Source of the DNA: a bacterium A37T11
GTDB taxonomy: Bacteria > Bacteroidota > Bacteroidia > Sphingobacteriales > Sphingobacteriaceae
Length of the DNA stretch: 64,000 bases
Reading direction: 5' to 3'
NCBI GenBank assembly: GCA_900109895.1
Contig: FOBR01000004.1
Span: 124,001-188,000 of the forward strand
Notes under the pieces: model-generated
Told to the model about the DNA's origin: nothing
Seen by the model: the letters and a program-made list of their open reading frames with translations, nothing else
Databases searched by the model: none
Made by a program: the position numbers and the translations under genes
Part shown: positions 56,402 through 64,000 of the stretch, in pieces
How positions within the stretch are numbered: position 1 is the stretch's first letter
Layout of the letters: every line of letters begins with the position of its first letter

Positions 56402-57388
56402 ATGGAAACCACATATAGAGCTGTCAATTGGAACACCCCCGATAATGATTATGCGGGCATGTTCTGGGAACAAAACATCAAACAATTCTGGGTGGATACC
56501 GAATACATCCCCTCTAAAGACATAGACAGTTGGAAAAGCCTGAGTCCGGAGATGCGGGAGTGTTATAAAAAAGCACTGGGTGGGCTGACCTTACTGGATA
56601 CCTTGCAAAGCCACACGGGTATGCCCAAGATCATTGATCATATTTACTCTTTGCAAAATAAGGCTGTATTGTCTTATATGTGTATGATGGAAGCGATCCA
56701 TGCCAAGTCATACTCTACTATTTTCACTACCGTGGCCACCACGCAGGATATTGAAGATATCTTTGCCTGGGTACAGAACAATAAGTACCTGCAGTTCAAA
56801 GCAAGCACAATTGACAAATACTACCGCGCACTGGAAAAGCCCAATGTAAGCCAGGAGGACCTGTTTATGGCGCTTGGGGCTTCGGTATTATTGGAGTCAT
56901 TCCTGTTTTACAGTGGCTTCTTTATTCCTTTGTGGCTGTGTGGCCAGGGCCAGATGGTGGCCAGTGCGGATATTATTAAAAAGATCGTGGCAGATGAGTC
57001 CATCCACGGGGTATTTGTGGGCTTACTGGCCCAGGATGTTTATAAGAAATTGCCAAATCCGGAGAAAAGCAAGCAAAAACTGGAAGCACTGTTGCATGAA
57101 CTGTATGACAACGAGCTGAAGTATACCGAGGAAATTTATACGGATGTTGGCCTGACGGCAGATGTGAAGGAATATGTGCGCTATAATGCAAACAAAGCCC
57201 TGATGAATCTGGGTTTTCAGGAACTTTTTGAGGTAAAGAACGTCAACCCGATCGTGTTGAATGGATTGAACCTAGAAACGACCCAGCATGATTTCTTTTC
57301 CAAAAAATCGACCAACTACGAAAAGTCAACAGAGATTGTGCATTTGAGAGATGAGGATTTTGTATTTGATACGGCCGTAGTGGTGTAG
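56402..57388 (+). CDS. nrdF: Class Ib ribonucleoside-diphosphate reductase, beta subunit
   Basis: Subunit of 328 residues that carries the metal-tyrosyl radical cofactor. The ferritin-like helices include MFWEQNIKQFWVDTEY at the N-terminus, YMCMMEAIHAKSYSTIF (metal Glu and His) and VADESIHGVFVGLLAQD (second metal pair). LLESFLFYSGFF is the usual hydrophobic helix. The C-terminal ~25 residues (EDFVFDTAVVV) are the flexible tail that docks into NrdE. A Dabb gene starts 4 bp after the stop, suggesting one message. Confidence 0.94.
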   Translation: METTYRAVNWNTPDNDYAGMFWEQNIKQFWVDTEYIPSKDIDSWKSLSPEMRECYKKALGGLTLLDTLQSHTGMPKIIDHIYSLQNKAVLSYMCMMEAIHAKSYSTIFTTVATTQDIEDIFAWVQNNKYLQFKASTIDKYYRALEKPNVSQEDLFMALGASVLLESFLFYSGFFIPLWLCGQGQMVASADIIKKIVADESIHGVFVGLLAQDVYKKLPNPEKSKQKLEALLHELYDNELKYTEEIYTDVGLTADVKEYVRYNANKALMNLGFQELFEVKNVNPIVLNGLNLETTQHDFFSKKSTNYEKSTEIVHLRDEDFVFDTAVVV

Positions 57389-57392
57389 GGCG

Positions 57393-57809
57393 ATGGAAAG
57401 ACGAAAATTTATAAAATCGGCCACCGGAATCAGTGCTGCGGCTGCGGTGGCCAGCCTTATTCCATCAACAAGTTTTTCACATACATTAAAAAATAAAGAA
57501 GTGATCGCGCATTATGTATTATTTTGGCTCAACGACGGCCTGACCGAACAGGAAATAGACGATTTTACAGGCTTTTTCGAGGAGCTCCGGAGTATCCCCA
57601 ATATTAAATCTTTCCACTACGGCCGTCCCGCCCCTACCCACCCACGCCCGGTAGTTGACAATAGCTTTACGTATAATCTGCAGCTGCAGTTTGATAGTTT
57701 GGAACATATTAATGTGTATGAAAACCACCCGATACATTTGAAAGCTATAGAAAAGTATTCAAAATTTTGGCATAAAGTGGTTGTGCATGATTCGGTATTG
57801 AAAAGTTAA
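57393..57809 (+). CDS. Tat-exported Dabb (stress-responsive alpha/beta barrel) protein
   Basis: A 138-residue protein. It begins MERRKFIKSATGISAAAA, a twin-arginine export signal (RRKFIK) with a hydrophobic stretch and a cleavage region near SFSHT. The remaining ~105 residues are a dimeric ferredoxin-like Dabb domain (VIAHYVLFWLND at the start, the central FHYGRPAP, and the closing HPIHLKAIEKYSKFWHKVVVHD). Family function is poorly defined. Some members act on polyketides or in stress tolerance. Tat export suggests folding or cofactor loading in the cytoplasm. It is only 4 bp from nrdF, but no functional link is known to me. Confidence 0.82.
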   Translation: MERRKFIKSATGISAAAAVASLIPSTSFSHTLKNKEVIAHYVLFWLNDGLTEQEIDDFTGFFEELRSIPNIKSFHYGRPAPTHPRPVVDNSFTYNLQLQFDSLEHINVYENHPIHLKAIEKYSKFWHKVVVHDSVLKS

Positions 57810-57827
57810 ATCTTTTTTATACTTTTG
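57798..57827 (+). promoter_or_regulatory. Promoter of carA
   Basis: TTG at 57798-57800 (inside the end of the Dabb gene), 19 bp, then TACTTTTG at 57820-57827, a perfect -7 match. The leader is about 110 bases and contains an attenuator candidate. Confidence 0.65.
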
Positions 57828-57839
57828 TCCTTTGTGAAA

Positions 57840-57950
57840 ATGATCGCAAAGCAATGCCCTTCCGAGCTCCTGTTTACTAGGCCTGAAGGGCCATTTTTTT
57901 TGCCTATACTTCCCCTTTCCTTATTAAAATCAATACATCATAATGACTAA
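57840..57950 (+). CDS. Candidate leader peptide overlapping the carA start
   Basis: An open frame of 36 codons starts eight or so bases after the predicted transcription start, runs through the hairpin and T-run, and stops eight bases inside carA in another frame. It resembles no known protein (MIAKQCPSELLFTRPEG at the start). Such a layout recalls leader peptides that couple ribosome movement to attenuation, as in enteric pyrBI. It could equally be chance. Confidence 0.3.
   Translation: MIAKQCPSELLFTRPEGPFFLPILPLSLLKSIHHND
57856..57901 (+). terminator. Terminator/attenuator hairpin in the carA leader
   Basis: GCCCTTC (57856-57862) pairs perfectly with GAAGGGC (57885-57891). Inner bases add a CCT/AGG helix, and eight T follow at 57894-57901. 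It lies downstream of the carA promoter and before its start codon, so it must be passed by every carA transcript. It may also end the nrd message. Confidence 0.7.
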
Positions 57951-59046
57951 CTACATTAAACTGCCTGCTATTTTATTACTGGAAGACGGCACAGTTTACC
58001 ACGGCAAAGCCGCGGGCAAGATCGGCACGACAACGGGTGAGATTTGTTTCAATACGGGCATGACCGGTTATCAGGAAATTTTTACGGACCCCTCTTACTA
58101 TGGCCAGATTATGGTAACAACCAATGCACACATAGGTAACTATGGTATTGCCGACGAGGAGATCGAGTCTGGAAAGATCCAGATAGCGGGATTGGTATGC
58201 AAAAATTATAACATCACCTACAGCCGTAAGATGGCGGATGAATCAATTCAACGTTATTTTGAGGAAGAAAACCTGGTGGGCATTTCGGATATCGATACCC
58301 GCTCGCTGGTGCGGCACATCCGCGACAAAGGAGCGATGAATGCAATTATTTCTTCTGAAACGACAGATCTGGATGAACTAAAGCAGAAATTAAGCAAAGT
58401 ACCTTCCATGGACGGGCTTGAACTTTCTTCCAGGGTTTCAACCGAGTCTCCTTATTATTATGGTAAGGAAGATGCCCAATACCGGGTAGCCGTTCTTGAC
58501 TTGGGCGTTAAAAAGAACATTCTGCGTAATTTTGATGACCGGGATGTTTATGCGAAAGTTTTTCCGGCAAAGACTTCCTTTGCAACGATGGAAGAATTTG
58601 CACCTGATGGGTATTTCATTTCCAATGGCCCGGGCGATCCAGCTGCTATGGATTATGCGATTGATACGGTGAAGGAGATTCTTAAAGCCGACAAGCCACT
58701 TTTTGGCATTTGCCTGGGGCATCAGCTTTTAGCTTTGGCAAATGACATCCGTACGCAAAAAATGTTTAACGGCCACCGCGGCATTAACCACCCGGTTAAA
58801 AACATCCTGGCTGACCGGTGCGAGATCACCAGCCAAAATCATGGATTTGGGGTGGTACGCGAGGATATCGAAAAATCGGCTACTGTTGAGGTGACGCATA
58901 TTAACCTGAACGACCAATCCATTGAAGGCATCCGTGTTAAAGGGAAAAAGGCGTTTTCTGTGCAGTATCATCCGGAGTCATCGCCGGGGCCGCATGATTC
59001 CAGATACTTATTTGACGATTTTAAGGAATTGTTAAGTAAAAATTGA
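57943..59046 (+). CDS. carA: Carbamoyl-phosphate synthase small (glutaminase) subunit
   Basis: Hydrolyses glutamine to supply ammonia for carbamoyl phosphate, shared by pyrimidine and arginine synthesis. Length is 367 residues. The N-terminal CPSase_sm domain begins PAILLLEDGTVYHGKAAG with NTGMTGYQEIFTDPSYYGQI. The class I glutamine amidotransferase domain has the nucleophile Cys in FGICLGHQLLALA and the His-Glu pair in QYHPESSPGPHDS. The large-subunit gene carB is not adjacent. The next gene is eno. Confidence 0.96.
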   Translation: MTNYIKLPAILLLEDGTVYHGKAAGKIGTTTGEICFNTGMTGYQEIFTDPSYYGQIMVTTNAHIGNYGIADEEIESGKIQIAGLVCKNYNITYSRKMADESIQRYFEEENLVGISDIDTRSLVRHIRDKGAMNAIISSETTDLDELKQKLSKVPSMDGLELSSRVSTESPYYYGKEDAQYRVAVLDLGVKKNILRNFDDRDVYAKVFPAKTSFATMEEFAPDGYFISNGPGDPAAMDYAIDTVKEILKADKPLFGICLGHQLLALANDIRTQKMFNGHRGINHPVKNILADRCEITSQNHGFGVVREDIEKSATVEVTHINLNDQSIEGIRVKGKKAFSVQYHPESSPGPHDSRYLFDDFKELLSKN

Positions 59047-59066
59047 AAAGGAAAAACCTCTTAGAT

Positions 59067-59097
59067 TTGCTTTTAAATTCCTTTTTAAGTATGTTTG
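59067..59097 (+). promoter_or_regulatory. Promoter of eno
   Basis: TTG at 59067-59069, 20 bp, then TATGTTTG at 59090-59097. Both elements match the Bacteroidota consensus perfectly. The leader is about 55 bases. Confidence 0.7.
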
Positions 59098-59117
59098 GCG
59101 TCTGATAGTGTATTTAA

Positions 59118-60452
<1,335 letters not shown>

Positions 60453-60479
60453 GGCGACCTTTTAAAAAGGATACCCAAG

Positions 60480-60526
60480 CCGGTATTTGCTAACTAATCA
60501 GGCAGCAAATACCGGTTTTGTTTTTT
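60480..60526 (+). terminator. Rho-independent terminator after eno
   Basis: A perfect 12-bp stem, CCGGTATTTGCT with AGCAAATACCGG, has a 12-base loop, followed by TTTTGTTTTTT. The T-tract doubles as the -33 region of the next promoter. Confidence 0.9.
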
Positions 60527-60547
60527 AATGGATAATGCTTACGTTTG
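60518..60547 (+). promoter_or_regulatory. Promoter of the ftsB/divIC-like gene
   Basis: TTG at 60518-60520, 19 bp, then TACGTTTG at 60540-60547, a perfect match. The start site falls on or next to the ATG at 60552, so the transcript is predicted to be leaderless. Confidence 0.6.
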
Positions 60548-60551
60548 TCAT

Positions 60552-60854
60552 ATGAATCGGTTAATTAACATCATCAAAAATAAATACTTTATAGCCGCCC
60601 TGGCTTTTGTGGTTTGGATGTTATTCTTTGACCGCAATGATCTGTCCACTCAGTTTGAATATCGCTCTCAATTAAAAGCCCTCAACACAGAGAAGGACTT
60701 TTATACTAAAGAAACCGAACGGGTAAAAAAAGACCTGGAAGAATTAAGCAGTGATCCTAATAAACTGCAAAAGTTTGCCCGCGAAAAATACCTGATGAAA
60801 AAGGACAACGAAGATGTCTTCGTCATCGTCAAGCAACCCAAAACTGAAGAATAA
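60552..60854 (+). CDS. FtsB/DivIC-family septum formation initiator
   Basis: Small bitopic cell-division protein of 100 residues. A short cytoplasmic start is followed by one transmembrane helix (about residues 12-26, FIAALAFVVWMLFF) and then a charged coiled coil (about 35-75), with the KFAREKYLMKKDNEDVFVI tail typical of Bacteroidota FtsB/DivIC proteins. It would join FtsL and FtsQ at the septum. An ATG at 60528 would lie upstream of the predicted transcription start, so 60552 is preferred. A DUF-type name such as septum formation initiator is the safe label. Confidence 0.88.
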   Translation: MNRLINIIKNKYFIAALAFVVWMLFFDRNDLSTQFEYRSQLKALNTEKDFYTKETERVKKDLEELSSDPNKLQKFAREKYLMKKDNEDVFVIVKQPKTEE

Positions 60855-60910
60855 CAATTTTTTAAATCACCATTCTTCAGCTCTGCTTTTTATCTTTAAG
60901 CTTTCCGCTC

Positions 60911-61660
60911 TTAAAGCATTCCCCCATCTACCGGTATAACAGTTCCCGTAACATATGCAGCAAGGTCAGAAGCCAGCCATACACACACATTGGCTACATC
61001 CTCGGTGGTTCCTGCCCTTTTAAGCGGAATCGCTTCTTCCCATTTTTTAATTTTTTCAGGGTTCAGCGCGCCGGTCATTTCCGTGATGATAAAACCTGGT
61101 GCCACTACGTTTGCCCGAATGTTCCGTGATCCCCACTCCTTGGCAATGGATTTAGTGAAACCGATGATACCGGCTTTGGATGCCGCATAATTGCTTTGTC
61201 CGGCATTACCTTGAATCCCCACGACTGAACTCATGTTAATAAAAACACCCTTCTTTTTAGCCATAAATGGTTTTATGGCTGCCTTCGAAACGTTAAATAC
61301 CGATTTTAAGTTTACATTTATCACTTCGTCCCAGCTTTCTTCAGTCAGCTTTATCAACAGTTGGTCTTTGGTAATGCCAGCATTATTTACCACAATGTCC
61401 AGGGCTCCAAAATCATCTACGATAGCTGTAATCAGTTTTTCGGCCTCATCATATTTGGACGCATCCGAACGGTAACCTTTAATCTGGGTACCAAACTTGC
61501 TCAGCTCCTCTTCCAGCTCCTGTCCTTTCTCAACAGATGATAAGTAGGTAAATGCCACATTGGCCCCATTTTCTGCAAATTTCTCAGCGATCTTACGGCC
61601 TATCCCTTTGGAGGCACCGGTAATTAATGCTGTTTTTCCTTCCAGTAACTTCATACTCAT
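60911..61660 (-). CDS. fabG: 3-Oxoacyl-[acyl-carrier-protein] reductase
   Basis: NADPH-dependent reductase of the fatty-acid elongation cycle, 249 residues. The classical short-chain dehydrogenase motifs are intact: TGASKGIG near residue 17, NNAG in IVVNNAGITKD, the catalytic Ser in INMSSVVG and the YAASK catalytic pair. VAPGFIITEMT and the C-terminal YVTGTVIPVDGG are typical of FabG. Starts at 61660 or 61654 are possible. It stands alone in this window, convergent with the division gene. The 140-bp upstream gap shared with the next gene shows no perfect promoter. A different SDR activity cannot be fully excluded. Confidence 0.92.
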   Translation of the reverse strand: MSMKLLEGKTALITGASKGIGRKIAEKFAENGANVAFTYLSSVEKGQELEEELSKFGTQIKGYRSDASKYDEAEKLITAIVDDFGALDIVVNNAGITKDQLLIKLTEESWDEVINVNLKSVFNVSKAAIKPFMAKKKGVFINMSSVVGIQGNAGQSNYAASKAGIIGFTKSIAKEWGSRNIRANVVAPGFIITEMTGALNPEKIKKWEEAIPLKRAGTTEDVANVCVWLASDLAAYVTGTVIPVDGGML

Positions 61661-61801
61661 ATAATGTGGGTTTTCTTAATTTTTAATCCGGGCTAAAATA
61701 AGACAATCTGCCCAAATAAATTGTTCACAATGACACAAATAAAATTAAATAAATTTCACTATCATTGTTACATTAATTGACAAATATTCAATTCGTATTT
61801 T

Positions 61802-63826
61802 ATGGCCCTAAAAGTTACCCTAAGAATATATCTGTTTACAATTATATGCTACAGCTGGTATCCATTTGCGATAGCCCAGGAGACTACCCCTGCGCAGTTT
61901 GGAAAAATATCTCCCGAAGATTTTAAAGTTAAGGTTTCCACAGTCGATTCAACTGCAGATGCAATGATCATAGCCGATGTAGGTGAATCGGCTATCATTG
62001 CCAATAATAAAGGTTGGTTTTCCATTGAGTATAAGCATTTCCGAAGGGCACGTATTCTTAATAAGAATGGGTATGATATAGCCGATGTAGTAATTCCGCT
62101 ATATGTAGATGGTGCTGATCAGGAAAAATTGGTAACCCTAAAAGGGAATACCTATAATTTAGTAAATGGAAAGGTTGAAACTACTAAATTTGAAAAAGAC
62201 CAGCTTTTTACGGATAAACAAGGCAAACATCACGTGATCAAAAAGTTTACACTTGCTAGTGTGAAGGAGGGTAGCATCATTGAATACGAATATAAAACAA
62301 CCTCCGACTTTTTGTTCAACCTGCCTTCCTGGTCGTTTCAGGGATCCCTGCCGCGCTTATGGAGCGAATATACTACCCGGATTCCCCAGTTCTTTCAATA
62401 TGTATTTCTTTCCCAGGGTTACCAACCGTTCTTGGTCAAAGAGAACCGCAATTCCATGGTTAGTTATACTGTCCGTGATCAAACCGGTATCCAAACCGAC
62501 CAAAATGCGGTTTCTATTACTGCCAATTTATCTATAAACCACTGGGTCATGAAAGACGTTCCACCATTAAAGGAGGAACCTTATACGAGTACGCTGGCTA
62601 ATCACTTATCATCTATCCAGTTTCAACTGTCTGGATATGCCGATCCGCTGGTGCCAAAGAAAATCATGAACAGTTGGCCTGAAACCTGCAAACAGCTCCT
62701 CCTCGATGAAGATTTTGGTGCCGACCTGGATAAATCCAATGGCTGGATGGATAAATATCTCAGCTCGGTGTTGTCCGCAGGGCAGGATCAGTTGGCCAAA
62801 GCCCAAGCGATCTATACACACGTGCGAGATAGCTATTCTTGCACACAACGGGAAGGTTTTTACCTGACGAAGCCGGGCTTAAAAAATGTGGTGGAGGCTA
62901 AGGGAGGAAAATCATCCGACATTAACTTGCTGCTGACCGGCTTATTACGTCATGCTGGTCTGGATGCGTGGCCTGCAATCCTCAGTACAACCGATAATGG
63001 CTATGCCCATCCAATCTATCCGTTAATGAATAAGTATAATATTGTTATAGCTACGGCAGCAATTGGCGGGAAAACATATGTGATGGACGCCAGCAATACC
63101 CAACTGCCTTTTGGAAAGCTAAGCCCTGATTGTTACAATGGGGTAGCTCGCAAAATCAATGCGTTGGGCGATCCGATCACCCTTGTCTCTGATTCGTTGA
63201 TGGAGCACAAGGTGGTAAATATCCGCATCGTTCCCAATGAAAAAGGGGAACTAGCCGGACAAATGGACACTTGGCCGGGCGATTATGAGAGTATACGGAT
63301 TAGGACGGCAATTAAAACCAAAGGTCTGAGCGAGTTTAAAAAGAAAGTGATCGGCGATCTGGGCGGAATGTTCACGCTGGATGAGCTAAAAGCAAAAGGT
63401 TATTCTTCGCCAGACAGCAGTGTAAGCCTGACGTATAATTATAGCTTTAACAATAACCAGGAACACATGTTATATATATTGCCCTTGCAACAGGAAGCGA
63501 CGAAAGAGAATCCGTTCAAATCGGCCGTTAGAAATTACCCGGTAGAAATGCCTTACGGATTTGATGAGGTGATTAATGTGTCGTTGATCGTTCCTGAGGG
63601 CTATGCGGTAGAAGAAATACCTAAACCGGTGCAGGTAAGCCTGGATGAAAATCGCAACTGTATGTTTAGGTTCTTGGTGCAGTATGATGGCAACAACATC
63701 CAGCTAAGCTCCAGGATTATTTTTAAGCGGGCTTATTTTGCTCCGGAGGAATACGCTAACCTCCGTGAATTTTTCAATCTCATTGTTAAAAAACAAGGCG
63801 AACAAATTGTGCTAAAAAAGATCTGA
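61802..63826 (+). CDS. DUF3857 / transglutaminase-like exported protein
   Basis: A 674-residue protein with an N-terminal signal peptide (cleaved near AIA-QET). A DUF3857 beta domain occupies about residues 50-235 (FRRARILNKNGYDIADVVIPLY, KEGSIIEYEYKTTSDF). A transglutaminase-like core follows at about 300-400, with RDSYSCTQREGFYL and GKSSDINLLLTGLLRHAGLDAWP. In that core the usual nucleophilic Cys after GGK(C) reads as Ser in KGGKSSDI, so protease-like activity is doubtful. The C-terminal 200 residues are beta-rich. Such proteins are common in Bacteroidota envelopes with unknown function. A homologous gene starts 2 bp later. Confidence 0.85.
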   Translation: MALKVTLRIYLFTIICYSWYPFAIAQETTPAQFGKISPEDFKVKVSTVDSTADAMIIADVGESAIIANNKGWFSIEYKHFRRARILNKNGYDIADVVIPLYVDGADQEKLVTLKGNTYNLVNGKVETTKFEKDQLFTDKQGKHHVIKKFTLASVKEGSIIEYEYKTTSDFLFNLPSWSFQGSLPRLWSEYTTRIPQFFQYVFLSQGYQPFLVKENRNSMVSYTVRDQTGIQTDQNAVSITANLSINHWVMKDVPPLKEEPYTSTLANHLSSIQFQLSGYADPLVPKKIMNSWPETCKQLLLDEDFGADLDKSNGWMDKYLSSVLSAGQDQLAKAQAIYTHVRDSYSCTQREGFYLTKPGLKNVVEAKGGKSSDINLLLTGLLRHAGLDAWPAILSTTDNGYAHPIYPLMNKYNIVIATAAIGGKTYVMDASNTQLPFGKLSPDCYNGVARKINALGDPITLVSDSLMEHKVVNIRIVPNEKGELAGQMDTWPGDYESIRIRTAIKTKGLSEFKKKVIGDLGGMFTLDELKAKGYSSPDSSVSLTYNYSFNNNQEHMLYILPLQQEATKENPFKSAVRNYPVEMPYGFDEVINVSLIVPEGYAVEEIPKPVQVSLDENRNCMFRFLVQYDGNNIQLSSRIIFKRAYFAPEEYANLREFFNLIVKKQGEQIVLKKI

Positions 63827-63828
63827 TC

Positions 63829-64000
63829 GTGAAGGCTATTACTTTCTTTAAGGGTGTATGCATGCAACTAGCTTGCTCAGTAGCCCTAGTTTCAGTTGCC
63901 AAGGCCCAGGACCTGGCGATCTCCAATATCCCTCAGGCCTTTCGCGATTCGGCGGATGTGGTGAAACGGTTTGAAGATATTCGGTTTGAGGTAAATAGCC
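63829..64000 (+). CDS. Second DUF3857-type exported protein, N-terminal fragment
   Basis: A GTG start 2 bp after the preceding stop opens a frame that reaches the window end (57 codons). It has a signal peptide (MKAITFF..., cleaved near AKA-QDL) followed by AISNIPQAFRDSADVVKRFEDI, wording typical of the start of DUF3857 proteins. The tandem position beside a DUF3857 gene supports the assignment. The rest is outside the window. Confidence 0.65.
   Translation, partial: MKAITFFKGVCMQLACSVALVSVAKAQDLAISNIPQAFRDSADVVKRFEDIRFEVNS

Noticed and set aside
60528-60551. Upstream ATG of the ftsB/divIC-like gene
   Set aside because: It lies before the predicted transcription start and adds eight residues not typical of the family.

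Overview
The window comes from a member of the Bacteroidota, most likely Sphingobacteriales or a near relative. The evidence is two tandem SusC/SusD pairs, glycosidases with lipoprotein or Sec signals, many promoters of the Bacteroidota type (TTG, about 19-21 bp, TAnnTTTG), few recognisable Shine-Dalgarno sites, and the gene order carA-eno-ftsB. No rRNA, tRNA, CRISPR, phage or insertion-sequence gene was recognised. Genus and species cannot be fixed from the sequence alone.

Layout. 1-7.5 kb is housekeeping: the start of a flotillin-like gene (floA), the oligopeptidase dcp, the proline genes proB-proA and a large SNF2 helicase. At 7.55-7.76 kb lies an inverted pair of about 97-bp palindromic repeat elements. 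7.8-36.4 kb is an arabinan/arabinogalactan locus. A leftward operon araB-araD-araA-sodium/sugar symporter-GH35 diverges from a rightward run of GH43-like lipoprotein, SusC-SusD, SusC-SusD, GH43, GH43, GH51, aldose epimerase and GH43 endo-arabinanase. A convergent GH127/GH146 beta-L-arabinofuranosidase gene closes the locus. 36.5-37.4 kb is an NAD(P)-binding reductase behind a perfect palindromic operator candidate. 37.7-39.5 kb is atpD-atpC.

39.8-53.2 kb is a near-complete branched-chain amino acid cluster: ilvE, ilvD, ilvB, ilvN, ilvC, leuA, leuC, leuD, a citramalate-synthase-like gene, leuB and ilvA. 53.5-57.8 kb is a class Ib ribonucleotide reductase set (nrdH, nrdI, nrdE, nrdF) followed by a Tat-exported Dabb protein. 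57.9-64 kb holds carA, eno, an ftsB/divIC-like gene, fabG and two tandem DUF3857 transglutaminase-like genes, the last cut by the window edge.

How the genes work together. In the arabinan locus, surface lipoproteins and SusC/D would bind, cut and import arabinan. Periplasmic GH43, GH51, GH127/146 and GH35 enzymes would release arabinose and galactose. The symporter takes the sugar across the inner membrane, and AraA, AraB and AraD convert L-arabinose to D-xylulose 5-phosphate. No regulator gene for the locus lies in the window.

Most interesting signals: a terminator-like hairpin with an overlapping leader ORF in the carA leader; five tandem CGTAAAT heptamers ending 4 bp before the ilvC start; a GH43-like lipoprotein that seems to have lost catalytic motifs; the palindromic repeat pair; a perfect palindrome over the predicted reductase start site; and several (near-)leaderless promoters. 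All are read by eye, and no search or folding programme was run.
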